NCBI GenBank assembly: GCA_964482535.1
Contig: CAYZXU010000103.1
Coordinates: forward strand, 1-8,246
Direction: 5' to 3'
DNA length: 8,246 nt
DNA from: CAYZXU01 sp964482535
Lineage (GTDB): Bacteria > Desulfobacterota > Desulfobacteria > Desulfobacterales > BuS5
This document shows, one piece after another, positions 1 to 6,628 of the stretch; position 1 is the first letter of the stretch, and every line of letters begins with the position of its first letter. The notes beneath the pieces were generated by a model that had not been told where the DNA came from, did no database searches, and saw only the letters and a program-made list of their open reading frames with translations. Both the position numbers and the translations under genes were made by a program.

Positions 1-4
1 ATAC

Positions 5-28
5 CTATTATCTAGTATATGGGACAGC
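5..28 (-). repeat. Left copy of a 24-bp promoter-like repeat
   Basis: This 24-bp stretch matches positions 641-664 at 22 of 24 positions; the shared core on the plus strand is TAGTATATGGGACA. It begins directly at the stop codon of the 122-aa minus-strand gene. Read on the minus strand, it has the same AT-rich, TATA-like core that lies upstream of the 50-aa gene. I infer that it may be the promoter of another minus-strand gene starting just left of the window. Confidence 0.7.
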
Positions 29-396
29 TATTGGGGAAGGAGATAAATTTCGAGGAGGACTGGTACTGCTCTATCGAGGTTTTTAATTCGTGAGAGCTTC
101 TTCGGCTCGTACATAACTAGCCGGACGACGGTAAATCCGGTGTCGGCGAAATATTGGAGTCGTGTGTAGTATATTTCGTGGTCAATCTCGACAAGGCTAA
201 GGAATTGAGGAGGTTTATATCCGAGCTGGCACTGGAAGCGGAGACTGATTAACGTTATATCGCTTAGGTCGCTTGTTTTAGCAAGCACTAAATCACATTT
301 CTTATCAAGCTCGTCGAGCAGGCTTAGAAGCTGGGTCTTCTCCCAAGCACCGAGCAGAGAAAAATAGGGATGACGTTGAACAATAGACATAGACAC
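28..396 (-). CDS. Hypothetical protein, 122 aa, second gene of a small cassette
   Basis: This is a complete reading frame from a GTG start (396-394) to TAG (30-28). The GTG is supported by a GAGGTG Shine-Dalgarno site about 8 nt upstream; an in-frame ATG two codons later is a possible alternative start. The protein is soluble-looking, with no signal peptide or membrane segment. It has an N-terminal amphipathic helix region (GAWEKTQLLSLLDELDKK), a single Cys in each of two places, and a hydrophobic, strand-rich C-terminal half with Arg/Lys-rich turns (EPKKLSRIKNLDR). I do not recognise the family. It follows a 50-aa gene on the same strand after a 64-nt gap, so the two probably form one transcription unit. 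The local base composition is more GC-rich than the AT-rich genes further right. A two-gene toxin-antitoxin-like arrangement is possible from size and order alone, but no known motif supports it. Confidence 0.6.
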   Translation of the reverse strand: MSMSIVQRHPYFSLLGAWEKTQLLSLLDELDKKCDLVLAKTSDLSDITLISLRFQCQLGYKPPQFLSLVEIDHEIYYTRLQYFADTGFTVVRLVMYEPKKLSRIKNLDRAVPVLLEIYLLPQ

Positions 397-399
397 TTA

Positions 400-424
400 G
401 TATCCACCTCGGATACTCGGTATC
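400..424 (-). promoter_or_regulatory. Two mutually exclusive hairpins around the Shine-Dalgarno site of the 122-aa gene
   Basis: On the minus strand the order is GATAC-CGA-GTATCC-GAGGT-GGATAC. The central GTATCC can pair with the downstream GGATAC (7 bp with the flanking A-T pair), which places the GAGGT ribosome-binding core in a 5-nt loop. Alternatively GTATC can pair with the upstream GATAC across a 3-nt loop, which leaves the ribosome-binding region free. The complementarity is seen directly; control of translation is inferred. Confidence 0.45.
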
Positions 425-460
425 TGTACGGACACTAGGACCGTCTGGTGCAATGTATCA

Positions 461-613
461 CTAAAGGAATGCGAATTGCTTTCTTCTCAGTGCCTCGTTA
501 AGGAATCCCATATCACTGGTCTCATAGTATGTTGCTTCAAGTATTGCTGTGAGTTGCAGACTGTAGTCTGCCTTCTTTTCAAGATGATACTTTAACAACT
601 TGTCATTAACCAT
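461..613 (-). CDS. Small hypothetical protein, 50 aa, first gene of the cassette
   Basis: This short gene reads from ATG (613-611) to TAG (463-461). The start is supported by an AGGGTGA Shine-Dalgarno site 5 nt upstream and by a TATA-like sequence within the repeat at 641-664, at a distance that would give a short leader. The product begins MVNDKLLKYHLEKKADYSLQ and is highly charged and apparently all-helical, with no Cys and no membrane segment. The C-terminal part reads GFLNEALRRKQFAFL. I do not recognise it. Its size, helical nature and position before a 122-aa partner resemble an antitoxin-toxin layout, but neither protein shows a diagnostic motif, so this is only a guess from organisation. 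Confidence 0.5.
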   Translation of the reverse strand: MVNDKLLKYHLEKKADYSLQLTAILEATYYETSDMGFLNEALRRKQFAFL

Positions 614-640
614 TTCTTTCACCCTGATGAATTCTCACAT

Positions 641-664
641 CTATTATTTAGTATATGGGACAAC
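641..664 (-). promoter_or_regulatory. Right copy of the 24-bp repeat; likely promoter of the 50-aa/122-aa cassette
   Basis: It matches positions 5-28 at 22 of 24 bases. On the minus strand it contains the AT-rich core CATATACTAAATAATAG, which could act as a TATA element about 40 nt before the ATG at 613. That distance predicts a leader of about 15-20 nt holding the AGGGTGA ribosome-binding site. The repeat identity is seen directly; the promoter role is inferred. Confidence 0.5.
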
Positions 665-793
665 CACTTAAGGCTTGATATACTTTCTGAAAAATTTTGA
701 GAAGCATAATTGTCGCAGCTCTCGGTATAAATGAGTAGAATGATGCTAAACATACTCTACACGTACTACATGACTGCGAGAATGCAAGGTATC

Positions 794-800
794 TTATAAA
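794..800 (+). promoter_or_regulatory. TATA box candidate for the TIR-like gene
   Basis: TTATAAA lies about 45 nt before the ATG at 845 and is followed by an AT-rich leader. A GGCGGAG ribosome-binding site precedes that ATG. The spacing suits an archaeal promoter giving a leader of about 20 nt. Region 665-793 holds no gene that I can support. Confidence 0.35.
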
Positions 801-844
801 GTAATATTAATCTTAATTAGAATAAGTCTTGTTAGGCGGAGATT

Positions 845-1470
845 ATGGGTAACTGAATTTTAAGGTGGGCGTTTGATAAGGGAACTTACTCGCCGGGAGA
901 GACAGCTACAGTGAGCTTTTAGGCCGAAAACACCGGTAACACTCATTTATATTTCAACGAATTTGAGCTAGAATTTGACTTCGATAAATACGAAATTAAG
1001 ACTATAGCTGGCCAAATACCTCCAAGAAGTAATAGGTTCTTAGGTACTGCAAGGATAGTTTTACCCAGGAATGTTATTGGTAGGAAGGTTTTTGCGATAA
1101 GACATCGCGTTTACGAATACATTAATGGCGGATGGGTTGATGCAGGCGTTGTAGAGTATGAAAAGAAGTATTTCCTAAACATCTATCCACGCTCATTCTA
1201 CAGAGTCTTCGTATCTAGAGGTCTACGTGTAGAAGATAAGGTAGTAGGTGATCCAATAGTAGAGATGATAAGAGAATGGGGTTTTAAAACAGTTACAGTA
1301 GGTATAGAGGTAAAAGTTCCAGAGGAGCAAGTTCTCATAGCCGTGAGAACAGAGATAGAGAGAGCTGACGCAATAATAGCTATTGCGACACCAAGACATC
1401 TAGACGCTTTAACAGGGTTATGGAGAACACTGGAGCGGCTCTACAGTGAGACAGGAATAGCTTATGGGCA
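845..1470 (+). pseudogene. Broken beta-sandwich + TIR-like domain protein
   Basis: One frame runs from ATG 845 to the region of 1470, interrupted by TGA at 854 and TAG at 920. Both stops fall where Trp (TGG) fits: MGN-W-ILRWAFDKG and ATVSF-W-AENTGNT. The N-terminal half (about residues 8-110) is strand-rich with SPGETATVSF and ENTGNTHLY stretches, like an arrestin- or CARDB-type beta-sandwich. The C-terminal half looks TIR-like: YRVFVSRGLRVEDK as strand 1, then IERADAIIAIATPR, then LWRTLERLYSETGIAYG, where the SE-GIAYG Glu matches the usual TIR catalytic position. TIR domains commonly hydrolyse NAD+ in immune systems; this is known of the family and not shown here. After GIAYG the similarity ends and about 10 unrelated codons follow to a TGA at 1501, so the 3' end is lost. 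A downstream ATG (1265) could at most give a 78-aa fragment. The domain assignment is by eye. Confidence 0.55.
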
Positions 1471-2383
1471 TTGTAGTGGTTTAATTTTTCATATAGTTTG
1501 ATAAAGTTGCTACGCTTGTTTATCCCATTATTTGTTTTTAGGATTACCCATGCATTTATTATAGCTCTTCCAATGAATGAATTTAGGAGTTCTTCAAATT
1601 GATCTAGGAGAGGGAATTTAGTTTTTTCTAATTCTTTATATAATAGCTCTATTTCTTCTTTTCGTGCTCGTGGTGTTCTGAATCTGAGTTTTCTGTTGCC
1701 TACATATCTTTCTCCTAGCCCCGGTATTATCACGTGGCCGAATGCTGCTTTTACTCTCCATGTACTGGTATCTACACTCCATATATTCATTTTTTCTAGG
1801 ATTCTGATCATTATATACGATCCTATGCCTAAAACATGGATCTTTGTCTTAGGATCGAGTTTATTAAGTATAAGGGCTCAAAGTAAGCTGATCAATCTAA
1901 GACGTGTTGCTTTAAGCATTGGTGGAACTATTCCACCATATGCGATTAAATCTATTCCGACCTCTCTGTATTTTTCGAAAGCATATTGGAGTAGATCGCT
2001 TCTATACATATGTATAATAGGAATAATTTTTCTGTCCTTAAATTTCTCAGATAATATAAGAAAATTCCTAATATTCTCCTCTACGATCTGGTGTTGCTTT
2101 TTTGTTGGCAAAAAAGTAGGTATGTCTAGCGATATATAAATATCAGCGGGAATAGATGAATATCTTTCGATAATGTCATCAATGCTGATCTTTAATCCAT
2201 TAACTAATATTTGATATCCTCGGAATCGATCCAAATGGTTAGATCATGCTCTTCTCTTAGTCTTTTAAGTAATTTAAGCTTTTTCTCCGATTTTAATGAT
2301 AAATTATTCACCATTATATCGGACAAGTCAATATATTCCCAAATACGAATGTTAAGATCATCCGTCCCCAGCACTATTTTCAT
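1470..2383 (-). pseudogene. Broken tRNA-guanine transglycosylase superfamily (DpdA-like) gene
   Basis: The gene starts at ATG 2383 (MKIVLGTDDLNIRIWE) with a GGTG ribosome-binding site 7 nt upstream. The frame runs to LTIWIDS, then shifts by one lost G at about 2221; restoring it gives IDSGGYQILVNG, the hallmark DSGG(Y/F)Q motif of TGT enzymes, which carries a catalytic Asp. The second frame continues with PADIYISLDIPT, IIPIIHMY, IDLIAYGGIVPP, then an in-frame TGA (1880-1878) at a site where CGA fits (LISLL-R-ALILNK), then IHVLGIGSY and NIWSVDTSTW. The last resembles the second Asp motif of TGT and the D-S-x-W pattern of DpdA. No zinc-binding Cys cluster is visible. The rebuilt product is about 300 aa, shorter than canonical TGT. 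TGTs exchange guanine in tRNA; DpdA proteins place 7-deazaguanine in DNA. The DpdA-like call over plain TGT is inference. The 3' end merges into the broken TIR-like gene near 1470. Confidence 0.65.
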
Positions 2384-2514
2384 TATATTACACCACTATC
2401 TAAATCAAAATTTTATTGAGAGGCTCACTTCATTAAAATTATTCCTACATACTAAATTTTTAAAATATAACAATGTACCAATATAACATCAACTTAGAGT
2501 TATTCTAAAATTCC

Positions 2515-2964
2515 TCAGTCTTCAAGAGTATTATCTTCATGTTTCTTCTTTTCTCTTCTGTTTGATAATTTATGTTCAATAAGTCTTTTTACGCTATGTT
2601 ATACTTTTATTAACTCATTGTATTTCTGCTCCATGTATTCTTTGCTCCATTCCTTCTTTAGTTCGTCGTATATTGATCTCGTGTAATCGAAGACTTTACT
2701 ACCAGGTCTGCATTTCTCTTCTTGAAGTATCTCGTACTTTAGACACTTGATTATTGAATCGAGCATTGCGCATCCTAAGACGTCTTCTAGGAGGGCTTCG
2801 CAACTATAGCCTCCAAGAAATATAGCGGCTAGCGTTGCTGGATGTTTACAACAGTAAGGCCTTCTCTGTATTTCTAGTGCGTCTGATACGTTACTTATTC
2901 CATAAGCTTTTAACAGATCTCTTATCTTGTAGTAGAATATCGACACCCATATTGGTTCGCCCAC
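2515..2964 (-). CDS. Hypothetical Cys-rich protein, 121 aa, with a possible read-through tail
   Basis: The frame starts at GTG 2964-2962 (MGEPIWVSIFYYKIRDLLK), with a TGA directly before it, so no longer N-terminus is possible. It stops at TAA (2601-2599) after YNELIKV. The same frame continues without another stop for 27 codons (HSVKRLIEHKLSNRREKKK, then an acidic end) to TGA at 2517-2515. The tail is coding-like, so the TAA may be a recent nonsense mutation. The protein has five Cys residues (YCCKH, YSCEA, LGCAM, IIKCL, EKCRPG), a helix-rich composition and a basic tail. I do not recognise it. It is on the same strand and upstream of the TGT-like gene (132-nt gap), so it may have been a partner. 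No good ribosome-binding site precedes GTG, so it could be translated from a leaderless mRNA or already be dead. Confidence 0.45.
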
Positions 2965-3104
2965 TCATATATATGTTGAAGTAACTCAGAAAAATCTTGT
3001 AGTGATTAAATAAAATTTTACGTTTAAGCTTTTTAACTATAGCTTTAATAAACGTTGGTTTTCCCCATTTTAGTTACAGATATTTGTCTTATTTTTTATT
3101 CGTT

Positions 3105-4919
3105 CTAGTCTGGTTTTGCTTTATATCTTCTGATTATAGATAATTTCTTGCCTTGTAGTTTGGTTTTAAGGGTGTATAAGGGTTCATCGCGTCCGGTCCA
3201 TTTTAATTTGTTGAGCATATTCGTCGTGAATTCGAGAGCTTTATCAGCGTTTTTGCTAAGTAGCTTGTTTATGTGATTGTTAAGCCTTGGCCATACTATT
3301 TCTTTAATTGCTTTATCTGAGATTATTTTTGGTGAATTCTTTAGGATCTCGATCATTTCATCATAGTTGTTTTCATTCAAAGCCTTGATCAATTCATTCC
3401 TAGTATCATTGTAGATCACATTGAGAGCTTTCTCTCTGAATTCCGTGGGTAATTCGTCGGCATAGTATTTTAGCAGTAGATTTAAATACTTCTTATCATG
3501 GGTATAGACATCAATTCCATTGAAGACGTTACCATACTCTTTAACCAATAATTTATCACTAATTTTCAACTTAGTTAGCACTTCTGGTGCTTTGAGCTCA
3601 ATCTTGTAATAGTATGTATCAAACAATAGTTTTTCCAGGGCTTTGACTAATTTAGCTGGCTCTATGGTCACGAACTTTTCACAGTCAGAAAGCATTTTAT
3701 GGGCGATTAGTGTTGAAACAACGTGATGTATATCACGCTGTCTATTGATGTATTCTATTAGGTCTTTAGGCTCAACCTTCATTATGACATTATATAATGC
3801 GCTAATTATTTCACCATACAATTTTGTAAGTGTTGATGTAGTTTTTTGATAAGCTTCATACTCTTCACTAAAGTGCTCGATTCTATATTTACTTGAAGAG
3901 TAATAGATGATATTTACTGTCGAAACTAATTCGTTTAGGAGCTTTATAATATCAATACTAGGTTCCTTCGCGATCTTACGTAGGATCCTGGGCAATCCTG
4001 CATTAAGACCTTTAACCAAGTATTCATATTGCTCTGGGCTTAACACATCAGTTATTAGGGAAATCTTACGCAATAACTCTACATAACTACTTGGATCTAA
4101 TCCTTCACTTTTACTCAAAACCTCGCTGATACGGGGAAAGATCCTATTGTAACTGATTAGATCTCTTATAAAATTCAAGTACTCAATAACATATTTGTTC
4201 CTCTTAGTTACTGGTAAAGCATTACTATGCATAAGTCTCTCGAAGACATAGTTAGAATAATATAGCATAAACATCAATATTTCAAGATCTGATATGGGCT
4301 TTTCTATCTCGGGAAATCTTATATCTATTCTCAGACCTTGGTTCCTATATCGTAGTATTAGATCAAGTAATTTTCTTAATGGTTCTAGATCTGGTTTTAA
4401 TCCTAAATTGATCCATATATAATATTCTCTGTTAATAAGGTCGTATACTAATGAGATCTCACCGTATAAAGTATACTTTAAAAGATCGTTAATTAAATGT
4501 AAAGTGTTGTCTAGTTTTTCAATACTTTCATTAAGCTCTCTATTCTCCTTAAGATTGAGTGTTATCAAGTTATTAATAGGGATAGTACTTAAATACTTCC
4601 TACCAAGTTCACTCTTTTCATAACGCACATGATCTATTTTAAATCCAACCTCACCAAATATTTCTAGTAAACTATTTATGATCTTATTCGATTCTTCATT
4701 AGTGAGGAGGAATCCAGTTTCTAAGCCAATATAATACTTAAAGATTCTGCCATCACGAATATAGATCGTTATTTGAGGATTGATATCTTTCTCGGCAATA
4801 ATATCTTTAAGTTTTCGAAGAACTTCATTCACGAACACTGGATATAACTTATTAATTTCTTTTTCACTAAATGTACCAATAATAATTGACTCATCTAATA
4901 CAATAATATGCTTAGACAA
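3105..4919 (-). CDS. Large intact hypothetical protein, 604 aa
   Basis: This is the longest intact gene in the window. The start is TTG (4919-4917, MSKHIIVLDESIIIG), chosen because a GGTGGT ribosome-binding site lies 9 nt upstream and no other start codon precedes it in frame. The product is AT-rich in codons and rich in Lys, Ile, Leu, Asn and Tyr. It is soluble, without signal peptide or membrane segment. Residues 1-110 look mixed alpha/beta (IIVLDESIIIGTF, ITIYIRDGRIFKYYIGLE); the rest looks like a long array of amphipathic helices ending in a basic tail (KGKKLS-like, RRYKAKPD). There is only one Cys, no Walker motif, and no HD, PIN or nuclease motif that I can see. I do not recognise the family. 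It stands alone, divergent from the metallophosphoesterase relic. That it stays open over 1.8 kb while most neighbours are broken suggests it is still selected or arrived recently. Confidence 0.8.
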   Translation of the reverse strand: MSKHIIVLDESIIIGTFSEKEINKLYPVFVNEVLRKLKDIIAEKDINPQITIYIRDGRIFKYYIGLETGFLLTNEESNKIINSLLEIFGEVGFKIDHVRYEKSELGRKYLSTIPINNLITLNLKENRELNESIEKLDNTLHLINDLLKYTLYGEISLVYDLINREYYIWINLGLKPDLEPLRKLLDLILRYRNQGLRIDIRFPEIEKPISDLEILMFMLYYSNYVFERLMHSNALPVTKRNKYVIEYLNFIRDLISYNRIFPRISEVLSKSEGLDPSSYVELLRKISLITDVLSPEQYEYLVKGLNAGLPRILRKIAKEPSIDIIKLLNELVSTVNIIYYSSSKYRIEHFSEEYEAYQKTTSTLTKLYGEIISALYNVIMKVEPKDLIEYINRQRDIHHVVSTLIAHKMLSDCEKFVTIEPAKLVKALEKLLFDTYYYKIELKAPEVLTKLKISDKLLVKEYGNVFNGIDVYTHDKKYLNLLLKYYADELPTEFREKALNVIYNDTRNELIKALNENNYDEMIEILKNSPKIISDKAIKEIVWPRLNNHINKLLSKNADKALEFTTNMLNKLKWTGRDEPLYTLKTKLQGKKLSIIRRYKAKPD

Positions 4920-5101
4920 ATCTTTTGCACCACCAAAAGAATACTTACTCCGAACGAATAATTATGTATTATCATATAGAGTATCTTAATACAATTTCTT
5001 AGTTCCTTATAATGTTAGTAGACCTTACAGCAAATTTGCAATTTATTCTATTATCCAAAAGTAGTTCTCTCCACAAGGTCTTCCTATCCTATACAATGAT
5101 A

Positions 5102-5120
5102 CTTATTTCCTATAAATAAG
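5102..5120 (+). promoter_or_regulatory. TATA box of the metallophosphoesterase gene inside a 19-bp palindrome
   Basis: CTTATTT-CCTAT-AAATAAG is a perfect inverted repeat with 7-bp arms, and it overlaps the TATA element TATAAATA (5111-5118). The element lies about 40 nt before the ATG at 5156, which suits an archaeal promoter with a short leader. A dimeric repressor could bind here, but such AT-rich palindromes also arise by chance. The divergent 604-aa gene has its own TATA-like TATATG on the other strand near 4974-4979. Nothing else is evident in 4920-5155. Confidence 0.4.
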
Positions 5121-5155
5121 TTCTAGGGAATTAAAAATGTAGTTGAGAGCGAGAG

Positions 5156-6121
5156 ATGTTGTTTATATCGGTGATTATGTGTGGTAAAGATCTGTTGTTG
5201 AGGGGATATACATTACTGGGGATCTACGCGTGTTAGACTCGATCTGGAGAAACTAGCAGAGAATGTTATTAGAAGTTACTGTGAGGATGTAGATGTTGTT
5301 GTTATTATTGTAGGTAATATAACGTCTAGTGGTATCCTAGACCATGTTCTTGAAGCTCTAAGCATTATTAAGAGCAGGGGTGTGGGTCGTAAACCTATAT
5401 TAATCGTTCCTGGAAACCATGATATCTATTTGACTATGGAAGAAATGAAAAACATGGATTCTCTAGTGAAGCTCCGGAAGTTTAAAGATTTTATTGATAG
5501 CTTGACAAGTTTTGTAGCTTTAATGAATAAACCATATATAGTTAATGGCGTAGGCTTTGTAGGCTCTATAGGTTGGTACAATTATTCATTTACACCTAGC
5601 TGGGCAGGGCCAACCATACATGATTACGAGAGAAAGTCTCTAGGTATCCATATGTGGGCCGATAAATACTATGCCAAGCTTCCTTTTAGCGACGAGGAGT
5701 TTACAAATATACTTGTAGATCAGCTTGAGAAACACATCAGGCAAATATACAATAAAGTAGACAAAATCGTTGCCGTTTTACACCACGTACCCTTCCGCAA
5801 ACTAGTAGAGTATAGAGGAGATCTTCAGTGGGACTACTTCTCAACATATATGGGTTCCGAAAAATTTGGTCAATTAATCAAGAAATACCGTGATAAAATA
5901 AAATTAGTTCTCTATGGACACCAACACGCCGGAAATGTAAAGACTAGAACATGTAGAGATATTGAAGGCATAAAATGCTGCAACCGTGCATCACCAATCC
6001 CAATTATTGTAAATACTTGAATTTGTCTTCCTCAGGTCACAATCTATATGAAGCCATGTTGTTTGATAGGAAATCAGATTTACTTCGTAGTTTCAAAAAT
6101 TGTTATTTCTTGGGCTTGTAA
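5156..6121 (+). pseudogene. Broken metallophosphoesterase (calcineurin-like) gene
   Basis: The rebuilt product begins MLFIS|DIHYWGSTRVRL, where the bar marks a 34-nt insertion (5171-5204) that shifts frame and brings in a TGA. Removing it restores the D-x-H motif. Then follow VVIIVGNITSSG, where the family normally has GD and the metal-bridging Asp is Asn here (AAT at 5316); VPGNHDIYL, the classic GNHD; LHHVPF; and LYGHQHAG, the GHxH motif. All five motif positions are therefore present with one substitution. At 6018 a TGA follows PIPIIVNT, but a coding-like continuation in another frame (SSSGHNLYEAMLFDRK) runs to TAA at 6121, so a second frameshift is likely. The rebuilt length is about 305 aa, normal for the family. 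Such enzymes use two metal ions to cleave phosphoesters; the substrate cannot be told. The longest intact frame, from GTG 5382, lacks the first two motifs and so would be inactive. Confidence 0.75.
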
Positions 6122-6209
6122 ATTAGAAGTAATGCGTTTTGAAAATATTGGGAGTGTTTTCTTTGGTATATAATGGGTTTATGAATATATTATACAATTC
6201 TTTGAACAC

Positions 6210-6577
6210 ATGTTTATAGGTACTAACCCTGTTAGTACAACCAATCGGGTCCTTGCAAAGAACTCCGCAAGAAAACGTGCTTTACTTATCGACAAGTGGA
6301 AGGCGTGCCTGACGAATCATGATGAGGTATTGTAAAGGCATGGGTGTTTACTCTAAGAAGTGATAGAAATAATATGGTAGCATTTAGATTAAAAATAATA
6401 GATAATAGATAAAAGCACAAGTGTTCCTGTCTCTGCAACTAGGATCCCAGTCAAGACATAAAGAATATATTGCTAAGTACTGCTAACGATCAGCTTAAAC
6501 TGGCGAAATACATATTGATCGCTGAATTCGCCAATAGTTCACAGCTAGAGATACCAATCGAAGTGGCTGTTAAATAA
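6210..6577 (+). pseudogene. Frameshifted gene of unknown function
   Basis: Coding-like segments follow one another in shifting frames: MFIGTNPVSTTNRVLAKNSA to NHDEV (6210-6329), VKAWVFTLRSDRNNMVAFRL (to 6409), STSVPVSATRIPVKT (6414-6458), and NILLSTANDQLKLAKYILIA to IPIEVAVK (6464-6577). The middle shift is explained by a tandem duplication of ATAATAG at 6395-6408; removing one copy joins KIID to KSTSV in frame. The last shift is explained by two extra bases (TA) near 6459. The rebuilt product is about 120 aa, basic and helical at first, then beta-rich like a sandwich domain of a surface or effector protein. I do not recognise it. No clear ribosome-binding site precedes the ATG at 6210, so the true start may have lain upstream. 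The gap 6122-6209 shows nothing. Confidence 0.45.
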
Positions 6578-6628
6578 TAGCTCTTTGCCACCACACACGA
6601 GACATAGTTGCGTTGAAGAGGAATTTTA

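Noticed and set aside
845..922. Selenocysteine or pyrrolysine recoding at the TGA and TAG of the TIR-like gene
   Set aside because: Two different stop codons occur within 70 nt, both fit Trp, and neighbouring genes carry TAA and frameshifts as well; decay is simpler, and no SECIS-like element was seen.
1696..2139. Plus-strand open frame of 147 aa
   Set aside because: It lies antisense to the TGT/DpdA-like gene, whose family motifs are on the minus strand; the plus reading is hydrophobic and Ser-rich, as expected of an antisense shadow.
2211..2486. Plus-strand open frame of 91 aa
   Set aside because: It is antisense to the 5' end and leader of the TGT/DpdA-like gene, with low-complexity Ser/Leu/Phe content.
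4780..4989. Plus-strand open frame of 69 aa
   Set aside because: It is antisense to the start of the intact 604-aa gene and has no ribosome-binding site.
5165..5210. A convincing bulge-helix-bulge intron around the 34-nt insertion
   Set aside because: TATATC and GATATA can pair, but I could not build the strict 3-nt bulge, 4-bp helix, 3-nt bulge arrangement by hand, so I did not annotate an intron.
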